Positions 1 through 7,525 of a stretch of DNA of 33,442 bases are shown piece by piece. The stretch's first letter is position 1. Every line of letters begins with the position of its first letter. Below the pieces are notes generated by a model. That model saw only the letters and a list, made by a program, of their open reading frames with translations. It had not been told where the DNA came from and searched no databases. Source of the DNA: a virus; IMG/VR virus record IMGVR_UViG_3300017971_007146, positions 1-33,442 of that record. One strand, given 5' to 3'. The position numbers and the translations under genes are program-made.

Positions 1-335
1 TCCTTAACCGGATTGAAGATATGAAAGGCGGAGAAATATTTGTTCCTAAAATGCCTTCAATGAGAATTATGGATCTGGCTGATGCTATAAGAAGAAATCA
101 TTATATTGATGTTCTTCCTGTCATTGAAGAAGGTGTTGATTTTAAAGTAACCGGCATCCGACCAGGAGAAAAGATTCATGAAACATTAATATCTGAAGAA
201 GAAGCTGAACATATGATTGACTGTGAAGATTATCTTGTTCTTAATCAGGATGTATTCAAACCTATTTATCAGAGTTATTCAAGTGACAATAACACTGACT
301 GGCTAACTGTTGAACAGTTGAAGGAGATGATATGA
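1..335 (+). CDS. UDP-sugar 4,6-dehydratase, C-terminal part (PseB/CapD-like), cut by window edge
   Basis: The reading frame is open from base 3 and runs off the left edge, so only about the last 110 residues are visible. They include a GGEIFVPK..SM..MDLA.A segment and an IRPGEKIHE.LIS.EEA segment. Both are characteristic of the C-terminal part of the PseB/FlaA1/CapD branch of short-chain dehydrogenases, which convert UDP-GlcNAc to a 4-keto-6-deoxy sugar, the first step to pseudaminic acid or related sugars. The Rossmann N-terminus and catalytic residues lie outside the window. The stop overlaps the next start in an ATGA (332-335), so translation is coupled. The GNAT and Maf-type transferase downstream suggest a sugar-modification operon. 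Family assignment is firm; the exact substrate is not. Confidence 0.85.
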   Translation, partial: LNRIEDMKGGEIFVPKMPSMRIMDLADAIRRNHYIDVLPVIEEGVDFKVTGIRPGEKIHETLISEEEAEHMIDCEDYLVLNQDVFKPIYQSYSSDNNTDWLTVEQLKEMI

Positions 336-487
336 CATTGAATGAAGAATTCAAGGAGTTAAGAAGAGTATTAATAATTCTGTTCAAAGAATTTGCTAAA
401 ACTTTTAAAATTCCTTATGCATGTCATGAACTTGAAAAAAGGTTAAAAGAATTAAATGACAAGACCAATAGCACAAGTAAAAACTAA
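332..487 (+). CDS. small hypothetical protein (51 aa)
   Basis: This short ORF starts at an ATG overlapping the upstream stop by four bases (ATGA), with AAGGAG at 321-326 giving normal spacing. It encodes MTLNEEFKELRRVLIILFKE and continues as a mostly helical, charged peptide ending in an Asn/Ser/Thr-rich tail. I recognise no family. Support is the start context and coupling; its 3' end overlaps the next ORF by 32 bases in another frame. Confidence 0.6.
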   Translation: MTLNEEFKELRRVLIILFKEFAKTFKIPYACHELEKRLKELNDKTNSTSKN

Positions 488-719
488 ATGGTGGGGATGG
501 ATCATTCTTTTAATATCTCATATGCCTTTAGCTCCTCAGTACCGTTTAAAAAGATTTGTATTAAGACATGGTGTCAAATTCAGATTCTATAATGAACCCT
601 GGATTCAGGCATCTGAACTTGGAAATCAAATGGATGAATATGCTTATGAAGTAGCTAAATATATTGAAAGAGATTATAAGAAATATAGCAAGGAGAATAA
701 AAATGATAAAAATCTATGA
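456..719 (+). CDS. small hypothetical protein (87 aa)
   Basis: An 87-residue ORF between the 51-aa gene and the GNAT gene. It begins inside the preceding ORF, and its end overlaps the GNAT start by 17 bases, typical of compact phage operons. Residues about 12-25 form a hydrophobic, Trp-rich stretch (WWGWIILLISHMPLAP), followed by a basic segment and an acidic-amphipathic helix with a Lys/Asn-rich tail. It could be a peripheral membrane protein, but no known family is evident. Its ribosome site is weak (AAAGG about 13 bases upstream), so translation may depend on readthrough from the previous gene. Confidence 0.55.
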   Translation: MTRPIAQVKTKWWGWIILLISHMPLAPQYRLKRFVLRHGVKFRFYNEPWIQASELGNQMDEYAYEVAKYIERDYKKYSKENKNDKNL

Positions 720-1275
720 AACAGATCGATTGTTTGTAAGTCCATTTTTGGAAGAAGATTTAAATGATGAAACTTATAATTCGTGGTTCTATGATCAGGA
801 AGTTACTAAATATAATTCTCATGGATTATTTCCTTATACTAAAAAACAAAAAGAATCTTTCATGAACGAGATTGACAGTAAAGAAAGAATTGTTTGGAAG
901 GTAATGCTTAGTCAGAAAATTACAGAATTTGACACACATAAAATCGCTAGCATTTGGATAGGAAATATCTCACTTCAATCATTTAACTGGATCAATCGTT
1001 CAGCGGAATTTGCTATAGTCTTAGGAGATAAAAATTATTGGGGCAAAGGATATGGAACTGAAGCTTTAAGGCTTTTAATAGATCATGGATTTAATAAGCT
1101 TCATCTTAACCGGATATGGACAGGAACAGCTTCTATAAATGTTGGTATGAATAAAATTGCTACTAATCTAGGAATGGATGCTGAAGGACAATTCAGAGAA
1201 GCTGTATATTTAGATGGAGATTATGAAGATGTTACTGTTTATGGAATCTTAAAAGAGGAGTGGAAAAATGATTAA
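703..1275 (+). CDS. GNAT-family N-acetyltransferase (RimJ/RimL type)
   Basis: I place the start at 703 (MIKIYETDRL), seven bases after AAGGAG; an in-frame ATG at 664 lacks such a site. The 190-residue protein has the N-terminal ETDRL element of RimJ/RimL-like acetyltransferases. The acetyl-CoA pyrophosphate-binding motif is YWGKGYGTEA at about residues 112-121, and a C-terminal strand ends in VTVYGILKEEW. Such enzymes move acetyl from acetyl-CoA to an amine. Next to a PseB-like dehydratase and a Maf-type transferase, a PseH-like role (N-acetylating a UDP-amino-sugar) is a reasonable inference, but a protein substrate cannot be excluded. The stop overlaps the next small ORF. Confidence 0.85.
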   Translation: MIKIYETDRLFVSPFLEEDLNDETYNSWFYDQEVTKYNSHGLFPYTKKQKESFMNEIDSKERIVWKVMLSQKITEFDTHKIASIWIGNISLQSFNWINRSAEFAIVLGDKNYWGKGYGTEALRLLIDHGFNKLHLNRIWTGTASINVGMNKIATNLGMDAEGQFREAVYLDGDYEDVTVYGILKEEWKND

Positions 1276-1531
1276 AAAAATAATCAAGCATTTCAAAGAC
1301 AAAAAAGAAACTGATAAAAAAAATCAGTTTAGAACGTGAAAAAAAATAAAGCAGGAACAAGCTGATAAGAGTACTGAAGAATTTTTAAAATCATTCTGCC
1401 CCTTTACCCAAGATAATAAATGCAGAAGGGATTGTAACTTTTTCCAAGCTGGTTATGTAGGTTTATCAATGAGTATAGATGCAGGCTTTCATACTTTTGT
1501 AAAACCGGCCAAATGTAAAATAGGAGATTAA
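1268..1531 (+). pseudogene. broken small Cys-cluster gene: in-frame TGA or double frameshift at two A8 runs
   Basis: An ATG at 1268 overlaps the GNAT stop. Its frame reads 23 codons to TGA at 1337, then continues open to TAA at 1529, giving a tail with CPF...CRRDCNFF and a final C (four or more Cys, zinc-binding style). Two A8 tracts (1316-1323 and 1339-1346) flank the stop. If the frame moves +1 at the first and back at the second, the junction reads KKISLEREKKIKQEQADK, which looks like normal helical protein and avoids the stop. So this is two compensating single-base indels (real or sequencing error), slippage, or a true pseudogene. TGA is a normal stop elsewhere in the window. Confidence 0.55.
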
Positions 1532-1532
1532 A

Positions 1533-1715
1533 ATGATCAAAGACAATGAATTTTATCCTTGTGAAAATAAAGATTGTCGTAACTATAGGGGATTTTACAC
1601 ATCCGCTTCAGGTGCTCTTGGAAGAATGATCAATGATAACTTAGGCTTTTTAAATGTTTGCCTTTTATGTACTGAACTTATAAAGGAGAATTTCTATGTT
1701 AAAAAAGAATCTTGA
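1533..1715 (+). CDS. small zinc-ribbon-like protein (60 aa)
   Basis: It starts one base after the previous TAA, with AGGAG at 1522-1526 just upstream. The protein carries two Cys pairs, C-x4-C near the N-terminus (PCENKDC) and C-x2-C near the C-terminus (VCLLC), the spacing of a small zinc knuckle. No family name can be given. Its last 20 bases overlap the start of the Maf-like gene, and the AAAGGAG for that gene lies inside it, so it sits in the same coupled operon. Confidence 0.6.
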   Translation: MIKDNEFYPCENKDCRNYRGFYTSASGALGRMINDNLGFLNVCLLCTELIKENFYVKKES

Positions 1716-4392
1716 TGCTCTACTTGAAGTAAATGAAGCTATGCATACCTGGATTAATGAAAATGAAGAACCGGCCACATGGTATGAAATTATTAAAAAT
1801 AATATGCTCTATATTGAAGGGAAGAAAAGAACAGCCCTGTATGATATGGATGATCCGGTTGAAGGCACAAAAGAAAAGCTCAAAGATTTTAAATTTCATG
1901 ATTCGGATGTTACTGTAATAATAGGATGCGGCCTTGGATTTACTCTTGATAGAATATTAAGAGAGTGTGAAGAAAAACATAAAATCATAGTGATAGAACA
2001 TAACAGAAATTTATTAAAACATCTCTTAGGGACTGCTGATCTAAGCAAAGAAATTCTTACAAGAAAAGTTATTTTCATTCCGGCAGAAAGAGACTGGGTA
2101 ATTGAATTAATAAGCTCTATTGAAGGTTTGGTTGTTGTTGAAGACTGGCATTTAATGGTTGAAAATTACACTCAGAAAAGAATGGAATATCTTGAAACAA
2201 TCAATCTTGTATTGGAATTAATAAACCAGTTTAAATGTAATACCGGAACAGTTATTTCTGCCGGTGAACAGATAGCAGATAATGATGTGCTTACAATGCC
2301 ATACCTTATAAAACATCGCGGAATAAGTGAAATTAAAGATTTATATAAAGGTAAACCGGCTATTCTTGTTAGTACTGGTCCTTCATTATCAAAAAATATT
2401 CACATTATAAAAGAATTTCAGGATAAAGCTGTTATTATAGCGGTAGGACAGGCACTCAGAATACTTCTAGCCTATGATATCCGGCCAGATTTTATCTGTA
2501 CTGTTGATTTTGGTGAAGTAAATATGGGACATTTTAAAGGATTAATGGATTCTGATGTTCCCTTGATTGCTTTAAACAGAACTTATGCTCCATTATTGAA
2601 ACAGTATCAAGGTCCTTTGTTTGTAGTATCAACTCCGCAAATGGAATATGAAGGAAAAGCTGTAAATGTAATGAGTGAGAAAGGATCTTTACAGCAAGGC
2701 GGATCAGTTGCTCATCTTTGTTTAAGTGCAGCAGAGCATTTAGGGTGCGATCCAATTATTATTACCGGGCAGGATTTGGCAGTTGGAACTGAATCCCATT
2801 GTAAACAGGCAGATGCTTCCGGCAAAGTAACAATTAATAAAGCTACCGGCTTAATAGATTGGAAAGTAAAAGATCCAAGATGTAAATTGAATAATGAGAC
2901 TTATTCCATGGGTCCGGTTATGCATGTGCCGGGATATTATGGCGGATTAGTAATAACAAATATTGGACTGGCTTCATTTATAACTGCCTTTGAAAGTCTG
3001 ATAAGATCATATGAAGATAGAATAACTGTTTATAATGCTACTGAAGGCGGAGCTGATATTCCAAAAACAAAAAAACATACTCTTCATTATTGTACTGACA
3101 AATATTGTAAAGATATAATTGATAAAACAGTTATTGAACCTTATCTTTCATTTGCGGATGATGGTGATGAACTTATTGAAAAAGCAATTCCACTTCTAAA
3201 AGAAGACATTGATAATATGATCCAGATTATTAAATGGAGCGAAAAGGCTTTAAATACATTAACGAAATTAAATAGATCACTGAACAAAAAGAAGAAACTC
3301 AGAGACAATAAATGGATGAAATACTTTCAGGGACTTCTTGACAAAAATGAAACCTATACCAAAAAAGCTCAATTATATTCTAAAAAAGTTCCGCTTGTTA
3401 ATCTGGCTATATTCGGAGCAACCAGAGCAATCCAGACAAGAGAATTAATGAAAGGAATTGTAGGTAATATAGAAGAGTTTAAAAAGAGTGATAAGAACGT
3501 AAGGATAAGAACAAAAAGAAGCAGGCATATTTTAACTGCAGCTAAAAAATCAGCGATAAAACTGAAGAAATCAACTGAAAAAACTTATAATCGATTCATA
3601 AAATATATGAAGGATAAAGACATCCGATATTTAAAACCGGAATTAAAAGAAGAACCATTATCATTAGATGATTCAAAAGCTTTTCTTGATTCCGGTAACT
3701 TTGCAAGGCCTATGCTGATAGCAAAGAAAATGCTTAATCCTGATCATAAAGATTTTAATTCCAATAATTATGCAATGGCACAAGTTATTCTTGAAACAAC
3801 AACCATTATGAGAGAAAGGAATATTATGGATGCTAAAAAGAAGATGGATGTTCCTGCATCAGAAAATGAAATTAAATATAATGCTTTAATTGAGAAAGCC
3901 CAGGAACTTGGAAGGGAAGAAGGAAAATATGATGAAGCATTATTACTCCTAAAAGATGCTGTTGAAATATTTCCTGATCGTGAATTTGGCTTATACGGTT
4001 TAGCATGTGCCTATGCCTTTACAAATAATTTTAATGAAGCTGAAAAAGCATATAAAAATCTTATTAAAAGGAATCCAGATAACCTTGATTATCAATTTGA
4101 TCTTGGCCGGATAATGATGAATCTTGATGAAGATGAAAAAGTATTTGCCGGTGTAAAAATGATGGTTGATGTAATGAAGCAAACAGAAGAATATGATGGT
4201 TTCCTGGTTATCATTGGAGATTTATATGTTGAACGTAAAATGTATGAAGAAGCTTTATCTGCTTATGATACTTATCTTAATAAGTTTCCGGCAGATTATA
4301 AAGTTTGGATAAAGAAAGCGGATGTTCATGAACAACTTAATCAGCCTGAAGAATGCGAACAAGCAAAACTAAAAGTGGAGGAATTGATATGA
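1696..4392 (+). CDS. Maf/DUF115-family motility-associated glycosyltransferase with C-terminal TPR tail
   Basis: 898 residues, with AAAGGAG eight bases before ATG. It carries the Maf (DUF115, MptE-like) signatures in order: a nucleotide-binding-like VIIGCGLGFTLDRIL at about 75-90; STGPSLSKN at about 226; IRPDFICTVDFGE at about 262; GGSVAHLCLSAAEHLGCDP followed by IIITGQDLA at about 335-362; and YNATEGGADI at about 446-455. Maf proteins transfer nonulosonic acids such as pseudaminic or legionaminic acid to Ser/Thr of flagellin. A Lys/Arg-rich helical stretch follows (about 600-650), then TPR-like repeats (about 735-890), e.g. ALLLLKDAVEIFPDREFGLY and EAEKAYKNLIKRNPDNLDY. TPRs suggest protein-target recognition. 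Position in a phage operon is unusual. The stop overlaps the next start (ATGA). Confidence 0.88.
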   Translation: MLKKNLDALLEVNEAMHTWINENEEPATWYEIIKNNMLYIEGKKRTALYDMDDPVEGTKEKLKDFKFHDSDVTVIIGCGLGFTLDRILRECEEKHKIIVIEHNRNLLKHLLGTADLSKEILTRKVIFIPAERDWVIELISSIEGLVVVEDWHLMVENYTQKRMEYLETINLVLELINQFKCNTGTVISAGEQIADNDVLTMPYLIKHRGISEIKDLYKGKPAILVSTGPSLSKNIHIIKEFQDKAVIIAVGQALRILLAYDIRPDFICTVDFGEVNMGHFKGLMDSDVPLIALNRTYAPLLKQYQGPLFVVSTPQMEYEGKAVNVMSEKGSLQQGGSVAHLCLSAAEHLGCDPIIITGQDLAVGTESHCKQADASGKVTINKATGLIDWKVKDPRCKLNNETYSMGPVMHVPGYYGGLVITNIGLASFITAFESLIRSYEDRITVYNATEGGADIPKTKKHTLHYCTDKYCKDIIDKTVIEPYLSFADDGDELIEKAIPLLKEDIDNMIQIIKWSEKALNTLTKLNRSLNKKKKLRDNKWMKYFQGLLDKNETYTKKAQLYSKKVPLVNLAIFGATRAIQTRELMKGIVGNIEEFKKSDKNVRIRTKRSRHILTAAKKSAIKLKKSTEKTYNRFIKYMKDKDIRYLKPELKEEPLSLDDSKAFLDSGNFARPMLIAKKMLNPDHKDFNSNNYAMAQVILETTTIMRERNIMDAKKKMDVPASENEIKYNALIEKAQELGREEGKYDEALLLLKDAVEIFPDREFGLYGLACAYAFTNNFNEAEKAYKNLIKRNPDNLDYQFDLGRIMMNLDEDEKVFAGVKMMVDVMKQTEEYDGFLVIIGDLYVERKMYEEALSAYDTYLNKFPADYKVWIKKADVHEQLNQPEECEQAKLKVEELI

Positions 4393-4649
4393 ATGAAGAG
4401 TTTGAAATGGGTATTAAGGTAAAGGATAAGATCACTGGATTTTCTGGAATAATTACCGGATATTGTTCTTATATAACCGGATGTGATCAATGTTTACTTC
4501 AGCCAGAGGTTAAATCAGATGGAGATTTTGTTTCGGCAAGATGGTTTGATGTAACTCGCCTTGAAGTTATTATTGAAGAAAAAAAGTCTGTTAAAATTGA
4601 AGGGTCTGAAGATGATCCTGGAGCTTGTGATTCAGCTTCTATAAAATGA
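4389..4649 (+). CDS. small conserved phage protein (86 aa)
   Basis: The start at 4389 overlaps the Maf stop in ATGA and has GGAGG at 4377-4381. The protein opens KVKDKITGFSGIITGYCSYITGCDQCLLQPE and has ARWFDVTRLEV near residue 58. This resembles a widespread unnamed family of small phage proteins with a short beta-rich fold (VKDKITGF..I.TG..EY..GC..Y..QP...WFD). I know of no demonstrated function. The C-terminal 20 residues are acidic and low-complexity. Confidence 0.7.
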   Translation: MNEEFEMGIKVKDKITGFSGIITGYCSYITGCDQCLLQPEVKSDGDFVSARWFDVTRLEVIIEEKKSVKIEGSEDDPGACDSASIK

Positions 4650-4661
4650 AAGGAGGATAAT

Positions 4662-5087
4662 TTGAAATGTTGGGGATGTAAAAATATTTACGGTTCAGAT
4701 CATACCATAAATACAATTGGAAGTGAATATAAAATTCACTGTACTTTAAATGAATGCAATTTTGAAAGTCAATCAAACACAAAAGGAGAAGAAAAAATGA
4801 ATGATGAAATCACAAAAAAAGAAGCACTGAAGTACAATTTTTACGAATACGCTGTAGGAGCTTGGGACAATGAAACTAATAAACCTATTGTTGTTGTTTG
4901 CCCTTATGATAATAGCGGAATAAGGAGAATGGCACTTGCTACATCTAGGCGTGATCTTATGAATAATATTCTTGTAAATCATGCTACAGAAATACAGGAA
5001 GCAAGAGATAAGCATGGAATTACAATTGATGAAATGTATTTGTTTTCTAATAAAGCTAAAAGGACTTCTTTCCGCTCTTTAGCTTAG
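4662..5087 (+). CDS. hypothetical protein with N-terminal Cys cluster; second start likely at 4797
   Basis: A strong AAAGGAGG at 4649-4656 precedes a TTG start. The first 30 residues hold CWGC and HCTLNEC, a possible zinc finger. The same frame continues without a stop through a second ribosome site (AAAGGAG, 4781-4787) and ATG at 4797. That would make a separate 97-residue protein starting MNDEITKKEALKYNFYEYAV. So one gene may yield a 141-aa fusion and a 97-aa short form, or an ancestral stop between two genes was lost. No family recognised for the C-terminal part. Confidence 0.6.
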   Translation: MKCWGCKNIYGSDHTINTIGSEYKIHCTLNECNFESQSNTKGEEKMNDEITKKEALKYNFYEYAVGAWDNETNKPIVVVCPYDNSGIRRMALATSRRDLMNNILVNHATEIQEARDKHGITIDEMYLFSNKAKRTSFRSLA

Positions 5088-5101
5088 AGCAATCATGCTC
5101 T
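5086..5101 (+). other. 6-bp perfect hairpin at the stop codon/junction
   Basis: AGAGCA at 5086-5091 pairs perfectly with TGCTCT at 5096-5101 around an ATCA loop. It starts within the TAG stop of the preceding gene and ends ten bases before the next TTG start. No U-tract follows, so it is not an intrinsic terminator. It may affect initiation or reinitiation of the next gene. Confidence 0.45.
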
Positions 5102-5110
5102 GAAAATGGT

Positions 5111-5593
5111 TTGACTTTAAAAGATTGGAGAAAATTTGCTTCATCATTTGGAATTGATTTAGCTAAAGATAGAAAAGCTGATTATACAGCTCATATTGAT
5201 GTTTCAAATTTTGATAAAATAAGAACAGTTGTTACTCTTGCTGGTCATGATGCTGATGCTACTGTTAAACTTCAAGGTTCTAATGATGGAGAACATTTTG
5301 AAGACATAGATGAACCCTTAAAAAAACATTGTGCTACTTGTGACCATGATGTTCCTGATAAAGTATATTGCAAAATAGGTTCAAAAAGAGATGGCCATGG
5401 TTACGGATTTTGTAGAAGTCAAGGATATGTTCACTGGAAACCAAAAGAAATAAAGAATTGTTCAAACTGTTTTAGTTATGGAGATAATATCATAGGATTA
5501 TGTAAAAGAGGAATTCATAATGATTTTTCAGTACGCTGGAAAGAAAGTGATTGTAATCCTAACTATAAGTTTTGGACAAAGAAGGGTGAATAA
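5111..5593 (+). CDS. Cys-rich protein with two zinc-ribbon-like clusters (start uncertain)
   Basis: The annotated start is a TTG (MTLKDWRKF) with no visible ribosome site. The frame is already open from 5060 with coding-like residues (SLEQSCSENGLTLKDW), so the true start or a fusion to the previous frame is unclear. The N-terminal ~70 residues are beta-rich (VKLQGSNDGEHFEDI). The C-terminal half has CATC...C...C and CSNC...C...C, consistent with two zinc sites. It is the last gene of the rightward cargo operon, five bases before a terminator. No family name is justified. Confidence 0.6.
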   Translation: MTLKDWRKFASSFGIDLAKDRKADYTAHIDVSNFDKIRTVVTLAGHDADATVKLQGSNDGEHFEDIDEPLKKHCATCDHDVPDKVYCKIGSKRDGHGYGFCRSQGYVHWKPKEIKNCSNCFSYGDNIIGLCKRGIHNDFSVRWKESDCNPNYKFWTKKGE

Positions 5594-5597
5594 TATT

Positions 5598-5626
5598 AAC
5601 CCTGTCATTAATTTGGCAGGGTTTTT
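5598..5626 (+). terminator. rho-independent terminator of the cargo operon
   Basis: AACCCTGTCA (5598-5607) pairs with TGGCAGGGTT (5614-5623) across a TTAATT loop: ten pairs including one G-U, followed by a run of T. It lies between convergent genes. The opposite strand has the same stem but only a weak T-rich tail, so it may also slow leftward late transcription. Confidence 0.85.
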
Positions 5627-5628
5627 AT

Positions 5629-6081
5629 TTAATCATTTTTAACAGGAAGAAACATTTTAAAAAGTATTTCAGCAATTCCAGTATTTTTCAAAAGCCTTTC
5701 ACCAAACCAAAAAATAAGAACAATCAAATTAATAGCAAAAAGAAGTTTTATTTTTAATGGGTCCCATTCTGTAGTATCTGATGAAAAGAATATCCAATCC
5801 CAGTAGCCAGTGGCATATGTAAATAAAGGCCGGATTAATCCGCGAGCTAAAACAACGATCGGACCAATGAATTTAAAATTTTTATAATCACTAATCGATC
5901 CTTCATAAGCAAGAATAAAATTCCTGAATGCTCCTTTTTCTTTATTGCTTTCTGTTAAGACATGCATTTTAAAATTATTATCAATCTTTTCCATAACATC
6001 TTCAGAAACTTTATCTCGAACAAACTTATTCAAGCCGGTTTTAATTAAATCACTTACTGCTGTTACTGGATCAAGTCCCAT
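5629..6081 (-). CDS. putative 3TM-type holin
   Basis: 150 residues beginning MGLDPVTAVSDLIKTGLNKF, which matches the start of the small holin family known from gene-transfer agents (3TM holin). A soluble N-terminal ~65 residues is followed by hydrophobic segments at about 72-95 (FIGPIVVLARGLIRPLF) and 113-130 (KLLFAINLIVLIFWFG); two are clear and a third is doubtful. It is the last gene of the leftward late block, 11 bases downstream of the endolysin. Such proteins make membrane holes that release the endolysin. An AAGGAGA ribosome site lies upstream of the ATG at 6081. Confidence 0.65.
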   Translation of the reverse strand: MGLDPVTAVSDLIKTGLNKFVRDKVSEDVMEKIDNNFKMHVLTESNKEKGAFRNFILAYEGSISDYKNFKFIGPIVVLARGLIRPLFTYATGYWDWIFFSSDTTEWDPLKIKLLFAINLIVLIFWFGERLLKNTGIAEILFKMFLPVKND

Positions 6082-6092
6082 ATTCTTTCTCC

Positions 6093-6560
6093 TTACGGAT
6101 TAACTACTAAAATTCCATTATTTTCCTTATCCCAGTTCCTGCAATCAGCATGAAGCCATGGAACTTCAGCTTCAATACAGGTAATATACTTAAAATCTTC
6201 ATGAAATGGATCAGCAAGGATATCCTGTCTAACTTCTTCAGCAGTAATTTTCAGAAAAACATGATCGTTTCCCCTGGCAAACCTATGCTGACTTCTTGAA
6301 GCTCCAATTGTGCAGGAACAGTCCCTGAAACCACGCCATTGATGATTTCCATACCTTGCTTTCTTTTCAGGGCTCATATGCCATGTATTCATAATAATAG
6401 GCCCATATCGCTTCCTGAGTGCCTGAGAAGTCTTTAAAATGCGTTCATCAAAGATTCCCCATAGCTTATCACCTACATAAGAATATCTCTTATAATAATC
6501 TCTAGGAAGCATTTCCTGCAAAGAAAAGTTCTTTGGCTTATAAAACATTATCTTTTTCAT
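6093..6560 (-). CDS. M15-family peptidase endolysin
   Basis: 155 residues with the zinc-site layout of the M15 (D-Ala-D-Ala carboxypeptidase-like) family. The first ligands lie in SQHRFARGND (H92, D99), an acidic catalytic candidate lies in CIEAEV (about 130-132), and the last ligand is H137 in WLHADC. Such phage enzymes cut peptide cross-links or stem peptides of peptidoglycan. There is no signal peptide, consistent with holin-dependent export. The gene start overlaps the previous gene; a second in-frame ATG at 6548 (MFYKPKNF) is an alternative start. It lies directly beside the holin-like gene, forming a lysis cassette. Confidence 0.8.
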   Translation of the reverse strand: MKKIMFYKPKNFSLQEMLPRDYYKRYSYVGDKLWGIFDERILKTSQALRKRYGPIIMNTWHMSPEKKARYGNHQWRGFRDCSCTIGASRSQHRFARGNDHVFLKITAEEVRQDILADPFHEDFKYITCIEAEVPWLHADCRNWDKENNGILVVNP

Positions 6561-7110
6561 CCCTTTTTCTTATCATTTTAGCGATTAGTTTTAATGAATT
6601 ATCAATATCTTTGAATTTTTTACTGCCATCTTCAAACTGGGAATCAATCTGAGAACTTAATGCTCCAAGATTTTGATCTAAAGTGTTAATTCTTTGATCA
6701 ACCATTAAGCTTACATTTTGGAATTTTAAATCAATTGTGCCTTCAATATTACCAATTTTTTCAGTTACAAGATCATGGAAGCTATCCACTTTGGTTTCCA
6801 TAAGCTTTTCAAAATCAGTCAATTTTTCTTCCATACTATTCATCCTGGTATTATGATTTAATTGGCAACTGGCAACATGATGTTCAATTCTTTTATCAAT
6901 TTCATTAACAGTTATTGGAGCAAGTTCTGGAATCATCATTGATCTTTGAATATTCAACATATCACAAATATCATTTTTTACTTTTATTATCACCGGCCAG
7001 AAATATTTTAAAAAAAAATATAAGAAAATCATACTGCTTCCACAAATACCAGTTCCGGTAACAAGGCTATTTTCAATAACAGAATTCCAGAATAATTCAA
7101 TCTCGCCCAT
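6538..7110 (-). CDS. membrane-anchored coiled-coil protein of the lysis cassette
   Basis: I choose ATG at 7110 (MGEIELFW), which overlaps the end of the upstream regulator gene; the TTG at 7161 would lie far inside it. The 190-residue protein has one clear membrane segment near residues 15-42 (SSMIFLYFFLKYFWPVII). A long heptad-like region follows (MEEKLTDFEKLMETKVDSF and LDQNLGALSSQID), ending in a basic tail. The location beside holin and endolysin suggests a spanin-like or second holin role, but no lipobox or clear spanin signature is seen, so this stays a guess. Confidence 0.6.
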   Translation of the reverse strand: MGEIELFWNSVIENSLVTGTGICGSSMIFLYFFLKYFWPVIIKVKNDICDMLNIQRSMMIPELAPITVNEIDKRIEHHVASCQLNHNTRMNSMEEKLTDFEKLMETKVDSFHDLVTEKIGNIEGTIDLKFQNVSLMVDQRINTLDQNLGALSSQIDSQFEDGSKKFKDIDNSLKLIAKMIRKRDEKDNVL

Positions 7111-7525
7111 AGATAATAGTGTCCAGTTCTTTAACAAGTTTAAATGAGTGAATTCCAACATCCATTAATTCTTTACGGCATTTAATAGCTTCATTTTTTG
7201 TCATGACTTTATCGGCCATAGCTTTGCTCAATTCCACAAAAGCTTCTCCTGTTTCTTTTGTGAATGCAGCAATGCCCTTAATATTAAAATCAGATTCATC
7301 TATATTAAGTGGAAATGCTACAAGATTTAAGTCTTTGTTTAAATGATGTATTAAATCATATCTTCCTGTAGCTAATATTAATGGTACAATTTGATTGATG
7401 TTTAATTGATAATTATCATCAGGATTTAACTTTCTCATTAATGTTGAATATGGTATTCCCATATCAAAAGCCACTTGCTTCATAGTGCTTTCTTTATCGC
7501 GGTAACTTGAAATAACATCTTTCAT
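7097..7525 (-). CDS. CII-like (CP76-type) phage regulatory protein
   Basis: 142 residues. A helix-turn-helix covers about residues 14-35 (MKQVAFDMGIPYSTLMRKLN), followed by P..NYQLNINQIVPLILATGRYDLIHHL. This order matches the phage regulatory protein CII family of P2/186-type phages, which activates establishment-of-lysogeny promoters in 186. Here it is the first gene of the lysis unit instead of sitting in an immunity region. It diverges from a small + strand ORF across a 58-bp AT-rich gap. Its ribosome site is AAGG ten bases before ATG. A role in timing lysis or in self-regulation is inferred from position only. Confidence 0.68.
   Translation of the reverse strand: MKDVISSYRDKESTMKQVAFDMGIPYSTLMRKLNPDDNYQLNINQIVPLILATGRYDLIHHLNKDLNLVAFPLNIDESDFNIKGIAAFTKETGEAFVELSKAMADKVMTKNEAIKCRKELMDVGIHSFKLVKELDTIIYGRD

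Noticed and set aside
1337-1339. In-frame TGA read as selenocysteine or as a non-standard genetic code
   Set aside because: TGA is a natural overlapping stop at 333-335 and at the portal/F-like junction, Trp is written TGG throughout, and no SECIS-like hairpin is seen after it. Frameshift or decay is simpler.
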